A stretch of 64,000 nt of DNA from Candidatus Thorarchaeota archaeon (GTDB lineage: Archaea > Asgardarchaeota > Thorarchaeia > Thorarchaeales > Thorarchaeaceae), in assembly GCA_008080745.1 (NCBI GenBank), contig SHMX01000003.1, forward strand, positions 30,971 through 94,970. The letters are read 5' to 3'. Position 1 is the first letter of the stretch; each line of letters opens with the position of its first letter. A program made the translations under genes and the position numbers. Positions 10,151-20,400 of the stretch are shown one piece after another. Under the pieces are notes generated by a model. That model ran no database searches. It was given only the letters and a program-made list of their open reading frames with translations, and was not told where the DNA came from.

Positions 10151-11221
10151 TTGGAGGAAAAACCCAAAGACTTGATGAAAGGTATACCAATAACTGATGG
10201 TGAAAAACTGATCAGGGATAACCAAGAAGAGATTATACTAAAGGAGTCCTTCAAGAAACTCTATAGACATCCAGCATTAGTCGAAAGAGTTACTAGAATT
10301 GAAAAGAGCATTCAGGATTTTATCAGAAATAATGATGGTCAACCACAAATTCTCTATGATGCGGCCAACCACTTGATTCAAGCAGGAGGTAAGAGAACGA
10401 GGTCGCTTCTCTCTTTGCTCGCCTGTGAATCAGTGGGTGGCGATACGGAAAAAGCCCTACCTCTTACAATAGCAGCTGAATTATTGCAGACAGCTTCATT
10501 GATTCATGACGATATCATTGATGCGGGGACAACTCGAAGAGGGGTCGAAACAGTCCACCAAAAATATGGCCATCATATAGCAATCTTAGCAGGAGACCTC
10601 CTAATTGCAAAGTCAATAGAAATGATTGGTAAACATGGCTCAACCGAGCTTCTACAGCACATTGGAAATGGCGGTGTCAGGATGTGTGAAGGAGAGGCAA
10701 TCGATCTTGCCCTAAGTACAGATAAGCCAGATGTATTCTCAAAAGATCAATATTTCAAAATGATTGAACTAAAAACCGTCGCATTTCTTAGTGAATCAGC
10801 AAGGCTAGGAGCCATGATGGGAGAGGGAACAGAAGATCATGTGGAGGTTCTATCCGAGTTTGGAGAACATTTGGGATATGCATTCCAGATTCAAGATGAT
10901 ATGCTTGATATGAGAACAACCCATGAAGAGAGCGGCAAGGTTCCTCTTGCCGATTTAAAAAGTCGAAGATGTAATTTCCTCTTGGTCCATGCGTTAGAGG
11001 TTTCACACCAGAGCCATATAGACACCATCAATCAAGCGATAAATGAAGGTAAATTCTTTGATGCCGCAGAATATATTTTAGAAACTGGTGCAGAACAGGT
11101 AGCAATGGATTTAGCTGAAGGTTATGTGAAAAAGGCAAAAGAAACTCTATTACAAAGTAACCTAAGAGGCATAGACTTGCTCAATGAATTTGCAGACTCT
11201 GTAATTCACCGAAACCGTTGA
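10151..11221 (+). CDS. Polyprenyl (geranylgeranyl) diphosphate synthase
   Basis: Aspartate-rich motifs LIHDDIIDAGTTRRG and FQIQDDMLDM; GGKRTRSLL; TTG start. Confidence 0.88.
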   Translation: MEEKPKDLMKGIPITDGEKLIRDNQEEIILKESFKKLYRHPALVERVTRIEKSIQDFIRNNDGQPQILYDAANHLIQAGGKRTRSLLSLLACESVGGDTEKALPLTIAAELLQTASLIHDDIIDAGTTRRGVETVHQKYGHHIAILAGDLLIAKSIEMIGKHGSTELLQHIGNGGVRMCEGEAIDLALSTDKPDVFSKDQYFKMIELKTVAFLSESARLGAMMGEGTEDHVEVLSEFGEHLGYAFQIQDDMLDMRTTHEESGKVPLADLKSRRCNFLLVHALEVSHQSHIDTINQAINEGKFFDAAEYILETGAEQVAMDLAEGYVKKAKETLLQSNLRGIDLLNEFADSVIHRNR

Positions 11222-11229
11222 TTTTGAAC

Positions 11230-12423
11230 CTAATTAAGAATCCTCGTTAAAGGAATTAGAATTTTTGACCCAAGCTTAACAGCAAAAGGCAATCTACATC
11301 TAATCAATGATTCAAGCAGATATGGACCAGCAAGGCTCATACAGATATGTGTTACAATATCATTAGACAGTACTGAATCTGCGATATTCCTAACAGCAAC
11401 AGCTGAGCTAAGTGTTTGTCCAATCTCTGAGGTCCACCTTAGGGCATAATCTGATAGCGGAGTGGATTTCGAAAAGTGATCTAGTATTGTTTCTGCTGCT
11501 ATCTCTCCACCAATAATAGCCGTTGGAATTCCCCCACCATTTGACGCCATAACATGACTTGCCGCATCACCCACTAACAGAACATTGTTACTAAAGGTGC
11601 GGCCAACGGGACCTCCAATAGGTATTAGCGCAGAAACTCTTTGTTCAATTTCTCCACCTCTCATAAGAGGAGATATCAGAGGATTGTGTTTCATGAGATG
11701 CTGCAAAAGTACTCGCAAAGGAGTATTGAACTTGTTGAAGTGTTGTCTTAGACCGAGTCCAAAATTTACTCTCCCATCTCCTTTAGGGATAATCCACGCA
11801 TATCCACCAGGCGCTATTTGCTCACCAAAATACATCTCGGTAACATCAGGATTACAATGAGTGTTCTTTACCACGAATTGAATAGAGTGACTAACAGCAG
11901 AAGAATCTAGGATGTTACCAATGGAACGGGATATCATCGAATTGGGACCGTCTGCACCTACTACAACCCGCGCTGAAAGTGTTCGAGTGCTGTTTCCTTT
12001 TCTGATTTTCAGTTTGTTCGAAGAAGACCTTTTTGCAACACTAGAATCCAGATATAATTCAGCACCAGAATCAATGGCTTCGTCTACCAGATGTTTGTCA
12101 TACAATTTGCGATCAATAATGTTTGCTTTGAATCTGAATCGAGTTCTATTACCAAAAGGAGAAACCAGATGTGTCCAATAAGTCTGGTTTGTTACAAATC
12201 GTGAAGGAATGCAAGCAATTCTCTTAGCTCTTGATGAATAAGGAAATAGATCCGCACATTCTGTAGATGTTGGAAAATATTCACCACATTGGATTGGAAC
12301 CCCGATTGTCTTTCTTCTCTCTATAAGTGCTACATGTAAACCATTCTCAGCTAACATGTGAGCTACGGTACTTCCTGCAGGACCTGCACCGACAACAGCA
12401 ACGTCGTAATCAGTGTCTCGCAT
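11230..12423 (-). CDS. Geranylgeranyl reductase family FAD-dependent oxidoreductase
   Basis: DYDVAVVGAGPAGSTVAHMLAENGLHVALIERR; C-P-x-x CGEYFPT; NNVLLVGDAASHVMASNGGGIPTAIIGGEIAAE. Confidence 0.85.
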   Translation of the reverse strand: MRDTDYDVAVVGAGPAGSTVAHMLAENGLHVALIERRKTIGVPIQCGEYFPTSTECADLFPYSSRAKRIACIPSRFVTNQTYWTHLVSPFGNRTRFRFKANIIDRKLYDKHLVDEAIDSGAELYLDSSVAKRSSSNKLKIRKGNSTRTLSARVVVGADGPNSMISRSIGNILDSSAVSHSIQFVVKNTHCNPDVTEMYFGEQIAPGGYAWIIPKGDGRVNFGLGLRQHFNKFNTPLRVLLQHLMKHNPLISPLMRGGEIEQRVSALIPIGGPVGRTFSNNVLLVGDAASHVMASNGGGIPTAIIGGEIAAETILDHFSKSTPLSDYALRWTSEIGQTLSSAVAVRNIADSVLSNDIVTHICMSLAGPYLLESLIRCRLPFAVKLGSKILIPLTRILN

Positions 12424-12450
12424 GAAGGGCCTCCAAAGAACTCAGAAATG

Positions 12451-12801
12451 TTACCATTTTTCGGAGAAAAATACTAGCCAAGCAACAACAGCCTCAAGAT
12501 TGCTTAAGATTAATTCATCCAGTCTGAATAAAGTAGAACCACTCGAGGTCGATATATAATCTGATCCCAAACGAAATCTAGTGGAACCAGAGGAACTAGT
12601 AACAGAAGAATTACTGTATCTCCCAATGGTACTACCGGATGAATTGGTAACATACCCATCTCGGACTCTGCCAATAGTGCTTCCTGAGCTACTCATGACT
12701 GAGCCAGATGAGAATCTTCCAATGGTGCTTCCTGACGAATTGGTGATGTAATCACCTCGAACATAACCAATTGTAGAACCACTACTGTTCATTATTCTCA
12801 T
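12451..12801 (-). CDS. Tandem 16-aa repeat protein, resembles the 5-fold beta-flower family
   Basis: Six consecutive 16-residue units built on xSSGSTIGRxxxxxVx. Confidence 0.65.
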   Translation of the reverse strand: MRIMNSSGSTIGYVRGDYITNSSGSTIGRFSSGSVMSSSGSTIGRVRDGYVTNSSGSTIGRYSNSSVTSSSGSTRFRLGSDYISTSSGSTLFRLDELILSNLEAVVAWLVFFSEKW

Positions 12802-12934
12802 AGTAATCTAGATTAACCAGTCATAAAAGGATATGAGTGTACCTACATGACATTTTGATAGCTGGAAATGTATTTGTAGCAGTTAGAAACAAATCAAAAT
12901 ACTACATAGCTTGAATGAGTAGTGGAGAGATATT

Positions 12935-15535
12935 GTGAAAAAGCACACCCCTATGCAAAGACAATATTTGGAACTTAAGAAACAGTACAAAGACTGTATT
13001 CTTCTATTCAGACTAGGTGATTTCTATGAGATGTTCAATGAAGATGCGAAGAAAGCTAGTGAAACGCTTGAAATCGTTCTTACCGCCAGGGGTGAAGGTA
13101 TAGACAAATGGCCTATGTGTGGAGTTCCATATCATTCAATTGAAGGGTATATTGCAAAATTACTGGAAGCAGGATACACAGTTGCGATTGCAGAACAAGT
13201 TGAAGATGCCTCCAAAGCAAAGGGCCTAGTTAAACGAGAGGTTGTTCGAGTAATAACACCCGGTACCATTCTGGAGAGCTCAATGCTTGAAGATAGCTCT
13301 AATAATTATCTGGTTGCCGTGATAGAACACGACCAACAAGTGGGTATTGCATCAGTGGATGTTTCAACGGGTGAATTTGTTACTACACAATTTCCGGGAA
13401 CCCTACTGGGTGAGAAAACAATCAATGAATTAGGAAGACTTGGTCCTGCTGAGTTGCTTCTCCCAGAATCAGCTATGGGGTCTCAAAGTGTTATGCAAGC
13501 TTTTGAACCACTGGAAACAAAGATAACCTTCCGAAGTGATCTGGATTTCTCAGCACGTCAATCTGAACAGCGATTGAAAGAACAGTTCAATGTGACAACA
13601 CTGGATGGGTTTGGGCTAATAGAAAAAGAGGTAGCTATTGGAGCGGCTGGTGCGGTTCTAGCTTATTTGCATGACGTGTACAAAGAGAACGTAATCACTC
13701 TCACTGGTGTTAGGACATATTCTGTTGAAAGACACATGATTGTTGACAGGACTACTCAACGAAATTTAGAGCTTCTAAAGAACGCACGAGATGGATCGAA
13801 AAGAGGAACACTTCTGAGTGTTCTATCTAAGACTGTCACGCCTATGGGACGTAGGTTGCTAAAAAAATGGATACTTCAACCATTGATGGATATTGACGAA
13901 ATAAATGAAAGACTGGATGCAGTGGAAGAGTTTGCAAGAAGTGCAATCGACCGACAAGAAACCATGAATAGTCTATCAAATCTTGGAGACCTTGAGAGAA
14001 TAACAAGCAGAGTTGTTTTTGGGACTGGAGGAGCTCGAGACCTAGTCGCTCTTCGAAATGCTCTATCAAGAATCCCTAAAATTAAGAAAAAACTGAATTC
14101 ATGCAAAGCAGATTTAGTCTACAAGTTATGCTCAGATATTGACCCATTAGAATTTTTACATGAAACATTGGAAAAAGCACTGATTGATGATCCACCTGTA
14201 AGTATCCGAGAAGGAGGGATGATTAAGGAAGGATTCAGTGAGGATTTGGACAAGCTGAAGCAGGGCATATCGGATGATAAAAAGTGGATTGCTTCATTGC
14301 AGGTTAGAGAACGAAGAAGAACTGGAATCAAATCACTCAAAGTTGGTTTCAACAAGGTCTTTGGATATTATATTGAAGTCACAAAAGCAAACATAGACAA
14401 CGTTCCTGAGGAATATGAAAGAAAACAAACCTTAACCAATGCAGAAAGATATATCATTCCCGAGCTCAAGGAAAAAGAAGCAAGTGTTCTGGCGGGAGAA
14501 GAAAAAATCAACCAACTTGAATATCGAATCTATGAAGACCTAAGAGCATTAGTAAAGGAGAGGGTTGACGCTCTGAGAAAAAATGCAGATGCCATTGCAA
14601 AGATTGATGTTTTGGCATCACTTGCAGAAGTGGCTGTTCTTAGGAAATATCACAGGCCAGAATTAACAAAAGGAAAAAGAATCAAAATTATTGATGGGCG
14701 ACATCCTTCATTGGAGATGATGCTAGGGCCAAATGAGTTTGTACCAAATAGTCTTGAGATCGGCGATGGGGGAGCTACTTTACTCATCGTTACAGGGCCA
14801 AATATGGCTGGAAAATCAACCTATATGAGACAGACTGCAATAATTGCACTACTAGCACAGATGGGAAGCTTTACTCCAGCAAAGGAAGCAGAAATCGGAT
14901 TGGTTGATAGAATATTTACTAGAGTAGGTGCTTTTGATGATCTTACCGCTCGACAGAGTACATTCATGGTGGAAATGGTAGAAACAGCAAACATTCTGAA
15001 CAATGCCACTGAAAGAAGTCTTGTCATTCTGGACGAGATAGGTCGAGGTACATCGACTTTCGATGGAATGGCACTCGCTTGGGCAGTAGCGGAACAGATA
15101 GTCCAAATAAAATGTCGAACCCTCTTTGCCACACATTTTCATCAATTGACTGATATGGCATCATCCTATCATGGTGTGAAGAATGTACACACTTTAGCAC
15201 GTGAAACGGGAAACACCATTGTGTTTCTTCATAAGGTTGTGGAGGGAGGTACAGATAGAAGTTACGGAGTTCATGTCGCTTCATTAGCAGGTGTGCCAAA
15301 CTCTGTTGTTCGACGTGCTCAACAACTTCTTATAAAATTAGAAAAAGAGAGTACCTTGGAACTTGGTAAAGGTATGGAGGATGCAGAAGAGGCAATTCAA
15401 ACCAGTCTTGAGGCTCTAACAATTGATGACCCAATTGTCGAACGAATTAAACACCTAGATCTTGACCGTATGACACCAGTTGATGCCTTGCTCAAACTTA
15501 AAGAAATGCAAGAAGAAGCTAAAAAACGAAGCTAG
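12935..15535 (+). CDS. mutS: DNA mismatch repair protein MutS
   Basis: FYEMF mismatch-recognition motif; TGPNMAGKSTYMRQTA Walker A; LVILDEIGRGTSTFDGMALAWAV; full MutS1 length; GTG start. Confidence 0.95.
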   Translation: MKKHTPMQRQYLELKKQYKDCILLFRLGDFYEMFNEDAKKASETLEIVLTARGEGIDKWPMCGVPYHSIEGYIAKLLEAGYTVAIAEQVEDASKAKGLVKREVVRVITPGTILESSMLEDSSNNYLVAVIEHDQQVGIASVDVSTGEFVTTQFPGTLLGEKTINELGRLGPAELLLPESAMGSQSVMQAFEPLETKITFRSDLDFSARQSEQRLKEQFNVTTLDGFGLIEKEVAIGAAGAVLAYLHDVYKENVITLTGVRTYSVERHMIVDRTTQRNLELLKNARDGSKRGTLLSVLSKTVTPMGRRLLKKWILQPLMDIDEINERLDAVEEFARSAIDRQETMNSLSNLGDLERITSRVVFGTGGARDLVALRNALSRIPKIKKKLNSCKADLVYKLCSDIDPLEFLHETLEKALIDDPPVSIREGGMIKEGFSEDLDKLKQGISDDKKWIASLQVRERRRTGIKSLKVGFNKVFGYYIEVTKANIDNVPEEYERKQTLTNAERYIIPELKEKEASVLAGEEKINQLEYRIYEDLRALVKERVDALRKNADAIAKIDVLASLAEVAVLRKYHRPELTKGKRIKIIDGRHPSLEMMLGPNEFVPNSLEIGDGGATLLIVTGPNMAGKSTYMRQTAIIALLAQMGSFTPAKEAEIGLVDRIFTRVGAFDDLTARQSTFMVEMVETANILNNATERSLVILDEIGRGTSTFDGMALAWAVAEQIVQIKCRTLFATHFHQLTDMASSYHGVKNVHTLARETGNTIVFLHKVVEGGTDRSYGVHVASLAGVPNSVVRRAQQLLIKLEKESTLELGKGMEDAEEAIQTSLEALTIDDPIVERIKHLDLDRMTPVDALLKLKEMQEEAKKRS

Positions 15536-15544
15536 AAATTATAT

Positions 15545-16357
15545 GTGTTATATCCAATAAAATCTCAAATGATGGTCCATGAGAGGGAACAAGATAGACG
15601 ACTCAAAACTATAACTGCTACATGTTGCCTAGGCTTCATAGTCATAGTTCTAATTGGGGTATTCTTCATTGATACGGATGATTATTTTCAGGGATATCTT
15701 ATGTTGATTTGTCTGTTTGGGTTTCTTGGAATTATTGGTCATCGCTGCTATAGGTCCTTAGTGATACCTCAACTTGATAAAGACAAGCTTGAGAAAGCGG
15801 GACCATACCTTCAAGGGAAAACTGTATGGTCTAGTGAAGTCATTCATGCACCACTCACTCGTTCAGATATCAAATATATTCTAAAACTATCCAAGAATGA
15901 AGACAAATATGGAATTTTAAAAAAAGGGGAAAAAATTGAGGTAATTCTTGAAATAGACACTGAAACAATAAATCTGTTTTCTGACAAGCGAAATCTGGAT
16001 GCCTATTTGTATTATAGAATTGAGGAGCATGAACGATTATGGCGGTTAATCAAGAGAACAGTAGTAATTGGGATAGTATGGTTTGGGGTCCTATATATTA
16101 TTTTGACTCCACTCTTTCAGCATCCTATTCTCTCAATCCTTAATTTCTATGGCACTCTAAAAGTTCTTGTCGCTATATGGACATTTTTGCCTATAGCATA
16201 TCTTATGTGGAGATACCACTTTGCTTCATTTGACTTTAGTATCTATCTAAATTATACAGAATTTATTGATGTGTTAGAAAGCTTGAAAGTTAGTGCTAAG
16301 ACAAAATATGAGAAGAAAAAATTACAGAGTAGAATCAATAATCTTAGAGAAAAATAA
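15545..16357 (+). CDS. Membrane protein of unknown function, about four TM helices
   Basis: 270 aa ORF with two hydrophobic hairpins flanking a soluble segment; GTG or downstream ATG start. Confidence 0.55.
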   Translation: MLYPIKSQMMVHEREQDRRLKTITATCCLGFIVIVLIGVFFIDTDDYFQGYLMLICLFGFLGIIGHRCYRSLVIPQLDKDKLEKAGPYLQGKTVWSSEVIHAPLTRSDIKYILKLSKNEDKYGILKKGEKIEVILEIDTETINLFSDKRNLDAYLYYRIEEHERLWRLIKRTVVIGIVWFGVLYIILTPLFQHPILSILNFYGTLKVLVAIWTFLPIAYLMWRYHFASFDFSIYLNYTEFIDVLESLKVSAKTKYEKKKLQSRINNLREK

Positions 16358-16712
16358 CAGAACCCGACCTTTTTTGCCTAAGTAAGCCCCTAATATCTTT
16401 CTAATCTAGAACTCGTAATAATAACCGGATGCTTGAGAACCACGACTATATCGGCTTATTTGAAACCGTTGCACAGAACTTGGACAAAGGTGGACAGGTG
16501 TCCTCATCTGCTGTCTGTTTCCTGCTTCATCGAGGCTGCATCACTGGTCACAGAGGACTGGTGTTGTCTTACTTCCTCTTCACAGGCGTTTTGGGCCTCC
16601 GTGCAACTCACGGCGGCATACTTATCTTAGACATGATTCCTAATAACCTCCACTTCTGATGGTCTAGGTATACACTCCTGGTGGCCGAGCTGCCGGTGCT
16701 ACCGTATACAGG

Positions 16713-17270
16713 TCAATATATCAAAGAGTCAATCGATATATGTCCAAGCTTGTCCACGTTTTGATCAGCTATTGCATACCCTACAATTATAATCTCTACT
16801 ATCGAACCTATTATAATGATAATCGAAATATTATCAAATGATAGGCCAGGTGGTACAGTTGTATTGGTCGATGTAGTCCCATCAAGGACCGTGTCCATAA
16901 CTTGGTCCGACACTGTACTACCAGATTGGTCGGATACCTCTATGGTAAAATTCCAAATGCCGCTTGAGAAATCGTATAAGAGAAGAGTAACAGCAGTCTG
17001 ATTGGAATCAGCTACCCGCTATATTTCATCGTAAAAGAATAGGACATCATTTTCATAAATCGCGCAGCTAGTTGGAGTATTCTCAGTGATAATCCAAGTG
17101 ATATAAACATCATTAACACCAGTTGTGAATTTAATATCGAACGGATTGGATATCTCAAGAGGTTTTTTGTCAAGTGGATACTCTTCTCTATTACCCCATC
17201 GGTCATGAGCTGGTTTACCATCAGGGATCCAGTTTCTAGAAATAGGTGAACTGAAGAAATCAGAAGGTCA
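16713..17270 (-). pseudogene. Decayed C-terminal remnant of a DUF2341/Ig-like surface protein paralogous to the neighbour at 17431..20460
   Basis: Hand translation: DFFSSPISRNWIPDGKPAHDRWGNREEYPLDKKPLEISNPFDIKFTTGVNDVYITWIITENTPTSCAIYENDVLFFYDEI*RVADSNQTAVTLLLYDFSSGIWNFTIEVSDQ...TTSTNTTVPPGLSFDNISIIIIIGSIVEIIIVG; in-frame TAG at 17019..17021; N-terminal part missing. Confidence 0.75.
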
Positions 17271-17368
17271 TGCAGAAAAGCATCTCTACATAAAAAGTAA
17301 ACGATTTGCCCTCCTTATAATTAGTGTCTGACAGTAATGGAAATATCAATAATTTTCTGCAATATTAT

Positions 17369-17404
17369 GTCAAAGGAGATTGCAAAAAAGAGAATCTCCT
17401 GACA
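17369..17404 (-). terminator. Hairpin downstream of the DUF2341 gene, T-rich loop on the minus strand
   Basis: TGTCA(AA)GGAGATT / AATCTCCTGACA inverted repeat. Confidence 0.4.
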
Positions 17405-17430
17405 TTTTATAGGCTTATACTAGCATTCTT

Positions 17431-20400
17431 CTATCCATAATAGTATCCAGAACTACCAGTATTACCTCTAGCTCTGCAGATTTGTGCTATCACTATTATA
17501 ATCACAACAAATGAGCCAATAGTAATAATGATAGATATTGTATCAAAAGGGTTCCCTGGATTGGTAGTAGTTGTTGTTGTGTCGTTAGTAGTAGTTGAGG
17601 TCGTGTCAGCGATAACATAAACCATTACAGTATCAGATATTGCATTTCCTCCTTCATCTACAACAACAATGGTGTAGTTATACACCCCTATGTCCAGACC
17701 ATTCAGAGAAATTGCAATTCCTATTTGATCTTGGTTATCTGGCTCTCCAAATTCACTTGATACTAGTACTGTGTCGTCCAGATAGACGACATAAGATGCG
17801 GGATTTGCTTCCGTTACGGTCCATGTGATAGATTCACCCAAGGTCCCAACTATAAATTCTATATCGGAAGGTTGGGATATTTCAGGGTTGATGGTATCCA
17901 CAATGGTAACAATAGTACTAGAATTACCTGTATTTCCGCTAGTATCACGAAAGATCAGAGTATAATTATAGACCCCCAATGATAAATCATCCATTGGTAG
18001 CGTAATATCGTTTCCTGACCAAGATATCAACTCTGAAATTGTACCATTGATATATATCGAATAACTATCAGGATACAAATCCGATGCTTGCCAGGTTAAT
18101 TCATTACCAGAAGATCCCAACTCAATACTCATCGAACTAATGCTTGTAACCTCAGGTCCAGTGGTGTCGAGAACATGAACCTCAATGCTATGACTTGTGA
18201 ACCTTGAGAAGGAATCATACACAACTATCTGGTACTCATACGAACCCAGTTGAAGACCGTCCACAGAGAATACTAATTCAGAACCATCCCAAGATCCACT
18301 TGTTTCCAAGTTATCATTAATGAATAGTTCATAATTACTTGGATTATCTTCAAGAAAAGTCCAAGAAATCACATTTCCGATTGTACCTGCTTCTATAGTA
18401 TCGTTTTCAAATGATACAAGTACGGGAGGATTCATGTCAAAATTGGTAGATTCCAATTCGCCCCATTCATTATGTAGCGGTTCGCCATTAGGGTTCCAGT
18501 TTCTTATGTAGAGATGGTCTATATACCATATCTCACCTGAGATCGAACCTTCGGTCAGACAAGGTTGTAGATCGATATCGGGAACCAGAGTGGATGTACT
18601 ATGTACCTGACTATTATCTTGATACCATGTTGCAGTATCGTTCTTACGAAAGAGGGTATACGAGTGTTGATCAGTGATGGATGATGGAAAATAGGCGTAT
18701 TCACCATCGAAAGATCCAGAAACTCCGGTTTCGAAATAGAAGTAGTTTGCAGAATTAGAACCATAGGAATCGATCTTTGATACGTTTTCGGGGTAGCCAG
18801 TTCTCAATTCTACAAGATGAGTGTTTTGAGTGGACAGACCGTTGGCATAACCGCGAACTGTATATGCTGTATTATAGGAGATATTTACTTTACCATCTAT
18901 ACTTCCTCGTGTTCCATCTGTGGATATCAATTCTAGGTAGCCATTTGAAGTACTGATGTCCCCACTGGTCATATTCCATTTGTTCAGGTCAAGGTCCGCA
19001 TTGAAATCGTCAAAGAACAGGAAGGTGGCTTCGCCATCACTGATACTCTCAGCTGTGGGATTCCCATAGTAGAGATAGATGCTCTGGTCAACATCCAGCG
19101 TATCATTCATCTCCACCCAGACCGTAGCGTAATCACCTGAAGTGGATTCCTCAATCCAGTAATCAAGAAGCGTTATTCCATCATCATCTGTGAATCGGAT
19201 ATCAGCAAAGTCACTCTTGCAGAGTTCGTCAAGATAGACAGTTGACCCAGAATCCGTACCCGATCCATACTGTAGGTCGAATGCAATCTGATAGTTGGTT
19301 CCAGAGCCAACCGCTCCACTGATGTTGTGGGCCTTTCTGTACTGCCAACTGGTCAACCATGGGCTCTCCACTTCACCACTAGAGCTCACAGCAGGTTCAT
19401 TATAGATATACTTTCGAACGTAGAAGTCGTCCAGCATGAACTCGTCACCCAGTCCATTTTTCCCCCAGCCATAGACCCGGAAGCAGCTGAACCCACTTAT
19501 TGGGTCCTCTCGTCGGTTCTCTCCTGGATAGGTGGTCCCGTCAAGGGTGAGATTGGTCTTTCCAGCTGAACTGGCCTTGTACTCGAGATCATACCAGGTA
19601 TCTGGAAGGGCACTGATTCCATCCTGAAAGTCATGCAATACCCCAGCAGTGTCACGATATGCAAAGTCGTACTGTATTTCCGTAAAAGCGGACACTGAGA
19701 AGGCAGGGTCCCAGGTATGTCTGTCTACGATACTACTGATGAACTGATAGGCCCGGATCTCCCAGTAGAACTTGAAATGTACCGCAATGTTGGTATGTTC
19801 TTCAAAGTAGGTCCCGATAACCTGGGAACCCGTTCCAGTGGGATCTTCTTGAAGATGACCAACCATACCAGAACGACCACCAGGAGCTGCTGCAAGCTCC
19901 CAGGTGTCACCAGCCTCTGTTTCGTTTACCTCCCACTTGGACAGGTCGGCCTCAAAGTCGTCAAAGGCGATGAAGGTGGCTGTACCATTGCTGATAGACT
20001 CAGCAGCTGTGTTGCCATAGTAGAGATAGATGGTCTGGTCAACATCAAGGTTATCAGCTATCTCTACCCAGACTATTGCGTTGTTTCCAATAGTCATCTC
20101 CTCCATCCAGTAGTTCAAGAGGGTGACTCCATCATCGTCTGTAAAGCGGATGTCGCTAAAATCACTATTGCATTGACTATCGAGATAGATATCCCAGCAG
20201 ATATCAGATCCGCTTCCAAAATGGATCGTGAATCGAACTTGATAATTATTACCTGCTCCCATACTACCTTTAATGGTTACAGATTTACGACATTGCCAAT
20301 CATATAACCAATTAGATTCTGCAGAGAGAGATGAATCTTTCTGCATATATCTCGATACGGAATCAAAGTCTTCAGAAATTTCAATCTGCGGCGTATAGAA

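Noticed and set aside
10032-10190. N-terminal 53-codon extension of the UbiA ORF
   Set aside because: Overlaps the start of the divergent polyprenyl synthase gene and precedes a good internal ATG; extension does not look like UbiA.
12451-12801. 48-bp tandem repeat as a CRISPR or minisatellite
   Set aside because: Repeats are contiguous, in frame and encode a regular 16-aa protein unit with signal of coding selection.
13842-15299. Minus-strand ORFs inside mutS
   Set aside because: Antisense shadows of a strongly supported conserved gene.
16429-16659. Two overlapping short plus-strand ORFs in the GC-elevated block
   Set aside because: Both frames open by chance, no conserved motif; treated as possible RNA or remnant instead.
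16425-16712. RNase P RNA or SRP RNA
   Set aside because: Looked on both strands for conserved RNase P (GGAAAGUC, ACAGAA...GGCUUA) and SRP helix 8 motifs; only partial, misordered matches.
19717-20307. 196-codon plus-strand ORF opposite the DUF2341 gene
   Set aside because: Lies wholly opposite two well-supported DUF2341 domain copies; composition fits an antisense shadow in the high-GC section.
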